64,000 nucleotides of DNA from Cerioporus squamosus (lineage: Eukaryota; Basidiomycota; Agaricomycetes; Polyporales; Polyporaceae), in assembly GCA_022592435.1 (NCBI GenBank), contig JABYQS010000002.1, forward strand, positions 62,001-126,000, given 5' to 3'. The position numbers were made by a program, and so were the translations under genes. Below are positions 22,101 through 34,000 of this stretch, piece by piece. Each line of letters opens with the position of its first letter. Position 1 is the first letter of the stretch. The notes under the pieces were generated by a model. That model had not been told where the DNA came from. It worked only from the letters and a program-made list of their open reading frames with translations, and did no database searches.

Positions 22101-25100
22101 CGCGTGACATGCCCACGCGTGACAGAACGCGTCTCATTTGGCGATCTCGCGTCGCGATGACATCAGCCGACGCATGCACTGCGGGCGCGCGACGATGGCG
22201 GATGCGTCATGCTGCTTCAAGTTGTCCCCGGCCATATCGAGGTGCTCGAGTTCGTTCTCTGCTTGCTGTCCTGCGGCGCTCTCTACGGTCGCAAACTCAT
22301 CGATATCTGGCTTGTGGGCCCTTGTGGCGGCGCCACCCGCGCTCGACGCTGCATCAAGAGCAGCGGTAAGAGGGTGCTAGCGGCGACGCGGCGGACGACT
22401 CGGCGCACTAGCAGTGCGTGAGGCTGGGAACAACGGGACATCCGAGGTAAGTCTGTCTGTATTCGTGAAGCTCATCCATGCATTCGGATGCTAGTAAGCT
22501 AGCTGGGGCCGGGGCCTTTATGCGCACGTCACGGCACGCCAGATCTGCTCGCACGTCGACGAGACGAGTGCGAATCGGCGGATGCAATCACGACGTCGGA
22601 CGTCCACATCGCGATGAGGTCATTCGAGTCGGCGACGAGCTGAGTTCGGCCGGCGGATGCATTCCCTAGACCCCATGGCACTCACGCAGTACTGTCTTCA
22701 TATGTCGACCATCCATGCATGATTGATGTCGACGTCGAACTCCCGTATCTTTTGGCGTGCATTGAGTATGTATGACGACACTATCGACGCTCTTATGTGC
22801 GCGTGAGCCCGTTGCCGTGGCGAACGACTGGCTTCGGTCAGTCGTGCATGTGGCATCATGATATGCATCACCTGCGTTCGTGCGACAGAGGCCCCAGGCG
22901 TCACGCAGGCTGGGATATACTGACAGACACGGTGCTGCTGGCCATCACAGCTGCAGTAAATCGATGTGACGAAAGTACATGAAGCCAGCAGGACGGCGGA
23001 CGTGCGCGCACTCTAAGGCCACCGTGCAGGGCGAGGATCACCCTCTTCACCCTATCGCCGCACCTCAATTCGAATTCGTGCATACAATCTGAGCAGCCTA
23101 GATTGCAATGCACGCGTCTGCACAAATTCACCGCAGTGCTATCTATCTCCAGACACGCCGATGCGAACCCATACATACAACCGGCGACTCTGCGGACAAA
23201 CAGCTGCAGATCCCTCTCGGACGCTCGACGGGCGAGGCGTGCACGCGACCCTGTCACGCTGCCTCTCCCGGTGTAAATCTCGGCCTGCACTCTACAGTAC
23301 CCTGTGGCGCCATGCACTGGCATGCAGCATCGCATGTCGTGTTGCTGTATTGTGTGGGGTCGGGCGTTGACGTTGCTCGTCTACTAGTCCTCCCGGCCAC
23401 AGGCGATCGTGGCCATTCGTGGCGCGCGGCTCGGGCATGCCGGGCGGTCACGGTCATGCCCGCGCTCGCACCGTGACCGAGTGAGTACCTCAGCCGCCTT
23501 GTCTGTACCTGATGTGGAACCTGGATGAGACGCCGCAGCAGACACTCGGGGGTGCGCTCACGAGGACAAGGCGGGGGCGTTGGCGGGGTCACAGGAGCGT
23601 CTTCTGAGTTCTGGAGGAGAGGTTCGTGAGGAGCGGCTGCGTGATGCGCGTTCCGGCGGAAGGGATGGCGCAACATATGACATATGTGCATGCAGAAGTT
23701 AGAACATACGTACCGTGACCGACCGCCGACGATGGCTGTTATGAATCACCGATGTTCTGGATTGAGCAGATGGCTTGGAGGACGCGCGCACGAGAAGCCG
23801 TCGGCTCCAGAAACAAGAACAGGCAGCATGCGGTCGCGAGAGCGGAGACTGTGTGCAGGACAGTTGGGTTTAAGCTTTTCGGCGCCAGCAGCACCCCGCT
23901 CGGAGGGCACGGAGGACGGTACGCGAGGCCGACTCAGTTACGTTACCGCCGCGCGAAGTCGAAGGCTGTCGAAGGCTCTTCTGTACTGTCACCGCGGTCG
24001 CGAACAGGCCAGGTCGGCGCGTGACGATCTGCACCGTGCGCCGTGCGACTGCCGCTGCTCGCTGCTCGTTATTCAGTAACGTTTCACTTTTAGAGGCCTG
24101 AGCGGCCGAGAACAGTCACCGTCACGCCTCCGTAGGATGCTTCTTGGACCTCCCAGAACGTCGAACAATTGCTGCATAACGAGGGTGTCTTCTTCGCTTG
24201 TTGGCCATTCAACAAGGGGCACATCGCGTCACGGTCGCGGTCGCGAAGGTGAGAGTTGGAGTCGTTTTCATTCCACGCTCCTCGCGCGTCCAGCTTGTTG
24301 CTGTGTTGTGTTACAACAGCTTGCACCAACAACAACAACAGACGTCAAGTGAAATTTTTTCACAGCGGCAACGCTCCCCGTCGCCATGCGCACCGTCCAG
24401 GGCCTAGATCTCTCGGTGCGTAGATACACGGTCTGACAGAGCAGCTTCCAGGACCTTCCCCGCCAGCACAAGATTGAAGAGTCGAGCCTGCGGTGTGACC
24501 GTGAAGCACGTCGTGGGAAGTTGTGAAGAGCAACAGCATGAGCGCTTCTATTTCCCAAACGGGCCATGGCGTGCGCGCCGCGGCTGCGGGGGCCAGCCTC
24601 GAGTCCTTCAGTCGAATCTATTCACCCATGAGGGCATGAGGTCGCGAGCTGCGAATACGCGGGCCTGGTGCGCGCGCGTTCGCTGGGGATGCTTGGAAGG
24701 CGGCACGGTATTCACCAGGCTGGCAGGGCGACAGCTTGAAAGCTGGGGAAGCGTCCCGACCTCCCGAAGGGCCGGAGCGTAGGTTTGATACCTTCGCGAG
24801 ACTTCCGTGCTCGTTGTGTCCGTAGATGGGTGCCTGCGGGTTCCGGGACACGTTGTGTGCGCGGTGCGGACCGGGGAGGCGGGCATTTGGCTTCGCGACG
24901 GCGGCGGGCACGGATGCGTGCTGCGACGATCGTTGTGAGTAGGAAAACTGCGTATGATTTACACGATCGTCACTTGAGTAGAACACTGCGTCACTGCGTC
25001 ACTGTGGCGAGCCGCGAACTGCAGGGACCGAGGATCTTGCGCTCTGTAAGTATGCAGGGCACGCGGTGCGCATGCGAGCTTGCGAGATGATTTGCACAAG

Positions 25101-25468
25101 TCCTCAAGCTTGGCGGGTCCGTGGTGGAGGCGAGAGAAGGTCGGAGAAGGTGCGAATTTGCGAAAGAAGCCCACGGAGAGGCGAGCTCGAGGCGAGAACT
25201 TTGAAGCAAGAACGTTTGACGAAACGCGTCGAAACGCAAACGCACGGCTGTGCACGCGTGAAGGTCGACGCCGGCAATGAGGTGATGCGCATACTTAGGG
25301 TGATGTGCGTGCGTGCGTGTGTTGCGAGGCGTTGCGGGCCTGCGCGCATTTGGAAAGCCCGGAGGAACGTGCTGGCTGGCGAGAAATTCGCCGGTGGCTG
25401 CATCATGCATGAGCCTCCTGGCTGATTCGCGGAAGTACTATCAGTTCACCAGTAATGAAAAAAATGGC

Positions 25469-26020
25469 TTCGTACTTGACTATCTCTCCCGTCCCTTACC
25501 CGATTTCTATCGGACCTTCACAGATCGATTCCGAGCTGTCTTGAGTACCTGTGACTGATTTTTTGGAAGCGAGAGGATGGGATAGGAGGTGAAGCGAGGG
25601 CGGACACTGAATCGCAACAGCAATGAAAACTCCTGAGCCCTCGGGTCACGCATTTGTCACGGGCGCTGAGGCGGCATCTTTAAGCTCCGACTCGGATGAG
25701 CCCGCGTGCGCGCGGTGTCGTGTCGTCGAAGGAGGCCGGCAAACCTCAACTTCAGACTCCGACAGGCCTCGGTGGCTGACTGTCACGCTCGCAGACCTCC
25801 TCCCTCCTACAGCATCCTCATCTCCCTCGATCCTCTCGGAAATTTCGCACAAGCACGCCTCAGGGTACGTCTCTATGCTGGCAAAGTTTCGCCGGCTCCG
25901 GATGAGCAAATCGCCCAGCCGAAGGCCATCAGCGCTTCGTACGACTGACTCGCCCACTTCGTACTTGAATATCTCCACACTCCCTGGACGGAATTTTACG
26001 CTGATTTCATGAGTGGTTAG
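25469..26020 (+). other. two related short coding-like segments
   Basis: The segment at 25469-25558 reads FVLDYLSRPLPDFYRTF and continues 12 residues to a TGA. The segment at 25958-26020 reads FVLEYLHTPWTEFYADF and ends three residues later at a TAG. The two match at F-V-L-acid-Y-L-x2-P-x2-acid-F-Y-x2-F. Both lack a clear upstream exon; the second is preceded by an in-frame stop. They look like C-terminal ends of a duplicated, decayed gene, but the family is not recognised and chance cannot be fully excluded. Confidence 0.3.
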
Positions 26021-27611
26021 AGGAGATGCAGGAGATTCAGGGACACAGAATTTTCTGGGAATTGCTTGAGAAGTCGTGGAGATAGACCCAATTTATCACT
26101 TCTGTTGCAACTTTTGGGATTTTTCATTACTGGTGCAGGCATAGTATACTGTACGAGGTGCCGGGGTCCAGACGAGAGGGTCTCGACCGCTCGTATCCGT
26201 GTCGCGAGCGGACAATGAGATCACACTTGGGGAGATCGCTGCTGGGGAGATCTAGAGGGCTGCTTGGCTCATTGGGTGTTGCCTGACGTGACATAGCGCG
26301 ACGGGAAACGCGTACGCCGTACGATACGCGCCATCGTTCGATACTTAGCGGGCACGAAGCACAAGGAAGCACTACTAGTGCTGGAACGTCTCCAACTAGC
26401 CCGAGGAGGTGCGACTGGTGTGGTACCTATCGAAGACGCTCGGCCGACCGGTGGTATTCGCACATACCCTCGAAATGCGTTGTGACTATGCACATGGGTC
26501 CAAGACCTGTGGGGTACGCGTTTCACGATCTCACCATGCACGTCACCTTGACTCGAGTCGCAAGAGTCATTGACAAGACTTGGACAAGACGAGATCTTGG
26601 TAAACCGTAACGCAGGTCAGGCGTCCGAGTCCGCACTGTGCGGGTACGCGCCCGCGCGCCGCGCAATCATGGCGAGCTCGAGCGTGTGTGGCTCGCATTA
26701 ATGCCAGTGGGCAAGCGGCCAATCACGCATTCCCGGACGAGATACGCCATGGCCCGAGCGGGCGGGGCTTCCGACTTCTGGCATGGAGGAGAGGCCCGGA
26801 TGCGTGGTGTGGCGATACGCGTACGACGAGAAAGTCGACGGGTGTGACAGATAGCGCGAGGAAGGGAGGTGACCTGGAGACTCGAGAGGGATCTGCCCAT
26901 CACGCAGACGCATCCCTGTCACTCTTCGTGCGCGTTTGGACGTGGCAGGGTGTTGCATGGCCGGAGAAACGCAGCGCACATGTGGTCCGGGGACGGTTCT
27001 GTGTGTGGCTCGGAGGGAGAAGTTTCCTTTCATTTGGGGAAAAGGTGGCGGGGATAGGAATACTGTACAGGAAGAAGGTTGGGCTAGTGACTAGTAGCGG
27101 GCGCTGTGAGATAGGGTATCTGAGAAGAGAAGGCGAGGTGTGTTGGCTGGCGCAGACAACAGCCGAGGGGATCCCGCGATAAGGCGGACTGTCCTGTATG
27201 AAGGCACGACGCGTTGTGGCGGGAAGCGGCAGGCACGTTGAGTTTGGGGCGGCGAGGGGCGGGTCGGGCTTGCTGGCGTGCACGTTCGCAGTGGACGCGT
27301 CGCGCACAGCTGGCGATCGCGACTTCACGCGCACGCAGAGAGGACGTCTCGGAGCGGAGGGAACGTGCACCGCAAGCTCAGGAGGCGCCGGGCGTGTCAC
27401 AGACGGCGGTGACGTGCCGACGGAGGGTCCGGATGATGCCATATATGGGGGTCGAGATCGAGGGGAGATCGCCAAGGGGCCGCGATCGGGCGTGACGGCT
27501 GTCACGGTGGAGCAGGAAATGTTGTCGTGCGGGAGTCATGTGCGATATTTTTGGGGAGGGCCTGAAGCGGGAGAGGCCTTCACGCCCGTTTCACACTTGT
27601 CCTATGCTTGC

Positions 27612-27618
27612 TATATAG
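27612..27618 (+). promoter_or_regulatory. probable TATA box of the Ecl1-type gene
   Basis: TATATAG lies 69 nt before the ATG at 27681. It is followed by a pyrimidine-rich stretch with a tandem cctgtcccg (cgcctgtcccgcctgtcccgctg), a usual fungal core promoter layout. Confidence 0.55.
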
Positions 27619-27680
27619 CCCCCGCCTGTCCCGCCTGTCCCGCTGTCTCTCTCTGGATCTGCCCCTCGTCAGCGCGTCCA

Positions 27681-29163
27681 ATGTACGAAGAAGTCTGTCT
27701 CCTCTGCGGCAGGCCAGTCGCCGCCGACGGGTACGTCCTCTCTCCGCCCCGTGCACATCCGCCTGCTCACCGTCCCGCCCCGCAGCCGAGCATACTGCAG
27801 CGACGAGTGCGAGAGCCTCGACGTGACCTCCCCGTCCATCTCAACAACCAGCAGCGCACACCCATCACCGTTCTTGCACTCGACCAACAACGCACCCAAC
27901 CTCGCCGAGGTCCCTGCATTGCTCCCCTCCGCACTCGGCCACTCGCTCGACGCGCGCAAGTCCCATCGCGTCCGTCACTCCGAGTCATCCTCATCCGCCT
28001 CATCCGTTTCGTGGTCTGCAGTCGAGGACGACTACGACGAGGAGGGCGCGCCGTCCATCCTGTGCGGAGCTAACGTGGACGACGAGCACTACGCCATGCA
28101 TCCTGACTACCTCGCAGTGGACTCCACCTCGAAGCCCTCGCCTTCCTTTACCGCCGCGCAGCGCAACAACTCATCGTTGGCGTACATCCGCCGTCCGTCT
28201 TCCACAAACAACCGCTCTACTATCCCTACGCTGCACCATCGCACCTCGTCCACTTCCACGCCTTCCACGGGAAGTATCGGCGTGTCCCGCAGCACACCCT
28301 GTGACTGCCCTTCCGAGGACGACTTCTCTGACGCTCCCGCGTCCTCGTCGTCTATCTGCTCCGGTCGTCGCCGCGGTCGCAAGTCGGAGGGCGCTCCGTC
28401 GATCAACGAGGAGAATGAACGCGGGGAGGACACCGTCACCGGGAAGAAGCGTCGTAACCGGGCAAGTCTACCAGCCTACTTTTCTCTTCTTGTCGCCACC
28501 TCCACTACCCCACGCTCCCACAAGGGCCCTTCCGCCCTCTCCATGCTCTCCCGCTCCCTCCAAAACTCTTCTTCTCCGCCGACTCCCCGCATCGCTCAAC
28601 CCGTCGTGGACACCACTACGGCATTTGCTATGGCGCAGTCGGCGCGTGTTACAAAGGCGCACTCTCCACCCACGGACGCAGCGCCTCGCGGTCGCAGCAG
28701 ACGGCGTGATCCTGACGGGCGTTCGTCCTCCTCTCGACGCTCTCCGAGCCGCTCTCCCCGACCGCGCGCTCATGCTCATCAAAGCGCGCACGCTCGTGCT
28801 CGTTTGGACAGCATGGAGAAAGTCGCCGACTGGGTCGCACACAGCCCTGCAGTGGCCGCTGGTGTACGCGCCGCTCGCCAACTCGCTCAGCGCAGGAACA
28901 GCTCCCCACCGCCGTTGCCGAAGTTCGAGCGTGGGCAGCTCCGCGATTCGGGTGTAGAGTTCGACACTGCGCACCTCAGCAGTGCGGTAGACGAGTCTGA
29001 TGAAGACGTTCATGTCTCCGAGGAGAGGAGGGGCAGGAGGCGAGTGCAAGAGTTGGACCCGACGCCCTTCGGGGTCGGCGGCAACGCTCCCGGGTACGGG
29101 AATGGACGCAGCGGACTTCTGTCCCGCGAACGCGGCAGAATCATCTCCGCCGTCAAGCGATGA
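27681..29163 (+). CDS. large Ecl1-type zinc-binding (life-span regulatory factor) protein
   Basis: Two exons, 27681-27730 and 27786-29163, are joined across a 55-nt intron and give 475 residues. The N-terminus MYEEVCLLCGRPV..G plus RAYCSDECESLD forms the CxxC..YCSxxC zinc-binding signature of the Ecl1/Ecl2/Ecl3 life-span regulatory factor family. The remainder is Ser/Pro/Arg-rich and probably disordered, with an acidic patch (SAVEDDYDEEGAPS), a basic patch and a conserved-looking RASLPAYFSLL block near the middle. Yeast Ecl1 proteins are very short and act in stress response and chronological ageing; a related regulatory role here is inferred. The intron splits the zinc signature, which supports the start chosen. 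Confidence 0.8.
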
Positions 29164-30205
29164 GCCCACGGCTATCCATCGTCCTGCGACTGGATACACG
29201 ATCACACGACCAAAAGCACGACTGCACGAACGACCGTTTCCGTTCTCCCCTCATCCGCATCCTCACTAGACTCTTTTCGTCCTCTCGTCCTCGCATTGCA
29301 CTCGCCATCGCATATCGTCTCGCTCGCTTCGCATTCAACGCCTCGGTCGCATTCGTGATATTCAACTATCGTCGTGCTCTCATCGCTCTCGTTCTTCCTT
29401 GGATCCTCCGTGTGGCGGCTGTTCCTCGTGCAGCTCTCAAAAGGCAGCGGGTTGCCCGTCTGGGGTCATGTGTTCCGCAGCGACGACGGTTTCCGCGTTG
29501 CCGCCGCCCCAGCACTCCGCATCATCGTAACTATCTATGTATCTATCGCATGGAGGTTCGAGCGTTGGCCCCGCCTCCGCGCATGCATCATCCTTCACAA
29601 TCACCTTATCCACGCATACATCCTCAGCATACACATCAGCATCAGTCAGCAATTTCTATATCACTATCTATCATCGCTCACGCTGTCACTCATCCATGCC
29701 CACACACCACCCCGCTCTGACCGTCGAAAATGCATTCTATCCGCACGTACATACCCACGGCTATGCTCTCATGTAGTACCCCGTCACCATTGCTCCTTCG
29801 CACACCACCTTGCTCATTTCGTCGTACGGTACAGCATATCCCTTCGGTTAGTATACATCCGAGGTGGCGCAAAAGCCGCCTTCTTGCACCTCATCCCTCA
29901 TCACCTCATCCGCACTTCCATGTTCATGTTCATGTTGATATGATATGGGTTCGGCTGCTCGCCGTTTCGTGTTCATTTGACGAGCTCGCGCCGCGTCATT
30001 GTGTCCCCCTTTTCGTGCAAGTTCCCTGCTCCCTCACCGTGTCACGTCCCTTTGGTTCTGACTTCGCAGATTCGGCCCCCTCCCAGTGCTTCGCTTCGCT
30101 GCTTCTAGTGCGCCTTCTCTGTGTCTTGCCGTGATCATCAGACGCAACAACAACTACAACACCAACATTACAGTAGCCTGTCATGTCGCTCGCAATAGTC
30201 TATCT

Positions 30206-30220
30206 ATCATCATCATCATC
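30206..30220 (+). repeat. (ATC)5 microsatellite
   Basis: Five perfect ATC units, followed by a degenerate ATG unit, lie in the probable 3' flank of the Ecl1-type gene. Confidence 0.8.
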
Positions 30221-31020
30221 ATGCATACGATACATCCGCACTTGTCGCAGACCACAAACCTCAAGAAGTCCGAATTGCTATTCGATCCCGATAGAGCTCG
30301 CATGTACACGTACACGTACTACACAACTAGAGATAATACAAAGACATATATGAGCAAAACACCTTGAGTCCTAGGTCTGCTATCAGCACTAGTAGTATCT
30401 CGTGAGCAGTACTAAGTAGTGCCCACATCAAGTTACAGTCTTCGCCGTGTCAATCACCGCGCCCAGGGTCAGGTACTAGCTGAGCTCGACGTGATCTTCC
30501 CCTCTTGTCCTTCCGTGGCCGCTGGCCGAAGGAGACTAGCACGAAGCTAGCCGTCGCATTCACGGCATCGACCCGCGGCCCCCTTCCGTGCCGAGCGCGG
30601 CGTCACTAGTTAGTACATAGGATGCACGAGCTTTGCAGGTCCCTGGCACGATACGCACTGGGGCGTATGTGGTAGCGCGGCGACGCGATGCGTGCGTGCA
30701 CTGTGCAGTGTGCAGTGCTCGGACGGGCCCGGGCGACATGCGATGCCACAATGGGAGGAGTAGGTTCACGTTATGACCGTTCCGCAGTACTCAGTCCCCC
30801 TGTGGTTCGCTCGGCGGCAGGCCTCGGTGCCCCTCGCTGACCGTGCCAGTGCTCCGAGCGTACCATGCCTATCAGGCATACAAGCCGGGGAATAACACGC
30901 AATCGTTATGAAGTGGGCTCTCGCGGCATTTCGTCCCGTGGGCTTGCGTTCGAACTGAGTCCGAGTCGGGCATCTATGGATCATCTGGGTCGTGTTGTGA
31001 TTTGCACGCGAGAGCCTGGA

Positions 31021-31032
31021 GGGGGGGGGGGG
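31021..31032 (+). repeat. 12-base poly-G tract
   Basis: An uninterrupted run of 12 G residues lies in otherwise gene-free DNA. Such tracts are length-unstable and prone to sequencing error. Confidence 0.8.
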
Positions 31033-34000
31033 TCAGCTGCGCAGCAGCGGCGTGGCTAAGCTGAGCAGCTGACTTTCCCCTCAGGCTGCGTAACGGTATG
31101 CGCCGACGTTACGTTGGGGAGAAGCTTAGCCCTGAGGCCTGAGGCCTGAGCGGGGACTAGTGCGCAGCCGAGGAACAGTCTGAATGATACATGCGCGTGC
31201 ATGGGGCTCACGCTGGCACTGTGCCATGGTAGTCTGAGTTCTGGACTCTGGATGATGGGGGACTGCTCACGTTCTGCTGCGGGCACAAGCAGCTCGCGAT
31301 TGCGGAAATGTGGGATCCCATGCTGATCGGTTCGGCGGTGACAGAACCCTGAAGAACTCGGGCGACGTGTATTATGGATGGCGTCTGGGGACTGCACAGT
31401 GCACACGGACGCGTGCAGGAAGTACCGTCATACGATGCATCATCGGTCTTTTGGAAACATTTATTGAAACGCACGTACGGGTGTATCGGCGCGTGGATGC
31501 AGCAACAACAAGATGAGTGCGCACCTCAGGCTTGACGTCGAACATGTACTCAGTCATCTTGAAGGTGACCCCGAAGAACGTTCGAACGAGGAGGGCATGG
31601 GACCTGCCGGTACGCGAGCGGCGAGTACTGGCGAGAAGCGGGATCAGAGTCCGTACGTGACAGTCCCAAGCCACATACTCACATGTCTGCGGACGATGCC
31701 AGAGCCTAGAGCCCGCGAGTATCTTGGAGTTGGGGGACGCGCCCGCCCAGCCTGACCTCGGCCGGTGAACCGGTGACTGACTGACTGTGACTAGTTAGTG
31801 ACTGACCGGCCTTCGAAGCTGGGGCCCCACACGGCAAGGAACGATGCCGCGCCCAAGCCTGTGGATGGTCCCCTTGAAGTCTAAAGCCTGTGACCACCCT
31901 CTGAGTAAGTATGCGATCATCGACCATCAGTGACTCGGGTTACGAGTAAGTAACGTTTTGCCACAAAGGAGGCTCACCTGCTCAGTCCCTGCGGCGCCAT
32001 CGCAAACACCATGTTCCGGAGACTTGCGCAGGTCGGCGGTCGCCAACTCGGCGCACAGCACCTAGGAGTCAGGACAGGTCTAGACCACGACGCTGACCTC
32101 ATGCACGACGACATACCCGCACTTACCACTACGGAACGTCGGTACATCGGCGGGCCCAGCGCACGTACTCCGGGCCTCCGGCTCTCTGAGCAGACTGCGG
32201 GCGAGAGCGGAACTCATGCCGCCTACGCAAGAACACGTACGCAGTGACGCACCCACGACTCGGACCAAGAAACAGATGGAACTGCGAAGAAGAAGAGAAA
32301 AAGGGCTCTCAGATTCCTGAGCATGTACAACGGGAGAACTGTGGGGGCTAAACGCGCGGGATGGCGCGACGCGCTGCGTTCGAACTCGTTCGAAGTTCGA
32401 ATTCGCGCCATACCGCGCTGCCATCGCATGGACCATGCTTACCCGCTCACGCTGCAGGAGGAGGCTTGATTGCAACGAACAAAACGCGGATTGTGCACGA
32501 ATGGCGCGAGGCCGCGCTCTGCCGGCGTCTCTGCATTGATTGCAAGCGCCCACGACCACCACAAGATCCGCGCCGACAAACAAGACACAAGTGCGCATGT
32601 CGCGGCCTGCAATCGATCTTGGCACTGCGGGTGAACGAGGTTAAGGACGGCGCGCCGTCGTCTGTCAGATGCGCTGGCCGAATTGGACGAAGCCGTGACG
32701 ACGGAGGACGAGAAATTCTCGTTGATGCAGCAGGTCACGGTTGAACTTGTTCCAGGCACGTATGTTGTCTTCCTCCTCCGAGGAGCATCGGAGCTGTCAA
32801 CGAAGGCGTTCCTGGGTGAGGCGGGCCGCGGTGCATTCGCTGTGAAGGAAAATGGCCTTGGAGTCGTGCCAAGAGCATCGCGGCAGTCGAGACGCACTGG
32901 CCGGAGGCTACGGGGGAGTCTGGGAGAGTACGTCCCAGCGCAGGAGATGAGCTCAGCTCCTACTTGTGATATTACGGCTCTATGAGAGCTGCGCACCTGG
33001 TTCCGGAAGAGCGTGTGTGGTCGTGCTCAGTCGCTCATGGGAAGGGTCCGAAATAGTGACCTTAGAGGGCGTGATCGAGAGGAGATCGAGTTAAAGCAGT
33101 GCGGGGAACTGACCGGGAGACGGTCAATTTGCGGGGAAGCTTTGGATCACGGGAATCCGCGGTGGCAGGATATTACAGTTGGGCGGTCGCGGTTTGGTGA
33201 CTGACAGTACCGGCAGCCTGGTGATGCATTTACGCAGTACGGCATACCCGCAGAGTAGGGCGAGACGATGGTGACCTGACATTATGGGGCGTAACGGTTG
33301 TAAACATGGAACGTGGCTCACTTACCTCCACCACATGTTCGGGGTATTCCAGGAGGTAGCGCTTGCGCTGCACCGAAGTCCAGCACACTTCCAGTGAGCG
33401 TTAGACCTGCAAAAGAGGGCGGCTGCGCATGACAGCCCACGCTAGATAAGGACTACTGAAACGCGAAATATTGGGCATCACATCTGCATCCGCATTCAGC
33501 ATGATACTGGCATAAAGCACGATTACGACGTACCGCCTCTGAGTATGCACCATTCGGGAATCTCCCTCCTCACGACCGCTCTGGACGAATGCCTACGGCC
33601 ACAGTTGAGGAGGAGCCGTGAGGGGCATGTTCTTCTCAGATGCAGTCCTATTTAGTATTCATCATGTGTTCCTCTGCATTACACAAGAAGGTCCAGCTTC
33701 CGACAGTAACCCCTCTTCCCGCATGTCGAGGCGTGCATTGAAGAAGAGGCACGAACGGTCGCAGTATCCTTGCTGTCCAAAACGTTGAGTAGGATAGGTC
33801 AGGCAGTGATAGCGTTATGTCACAAACAGACACCCCAATATGCTGACAGCCTATGGCCACTAACGGGGACAGCTGACAATGAGTGGGCGTGCGCATGAGG
33901 ACAACCCCATCCATATAGGACTATAGATCGTATACGGGCTCGTCTCTATCCAGTGTCAAGGACGGTCTCAGCCTGTCACCATAATAACACCTGACGAAGC

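Larger units (their letters stand above)
18041..27611. other. long gene-poor region
   Basis: In about 9.6 kb I recognise no conserved protein, no reverse transcriptase or integrase motif, and no clear terminal inverted or long direct repeats. The sequence is GC-rich with many chance open frames on both strands. Small features seen are a GC-dinucleotide run near 19936-19950, a CAA run near 24328-24341 and two short related coding-like segments (25469-25558 and 25958-26020). It may contain fast-evolving or noncoding genes that cannot be called from sequence alone. Confidence 0.45.

Noticed and set aside
27198..28073. 291-residue open frame upstream of and across the Ecl1-type exons
   Set aside because: It reads through the intron in another frame than the zinc signature and the promoter TATA box lies inside it.
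29160..29720. 186-residue open frame overlapping the Ecl1-type stop codon
   Set aside because: The composition is that of a pyrimidine-rich 3' UTR, with no domain and no splice support.
31765..31812. Inverted repeat ggccggt..accggcc as transposon ends
   Set aside because: Only seven paired bases, no target duplication and less than 50 nt between the arms; probably chance.
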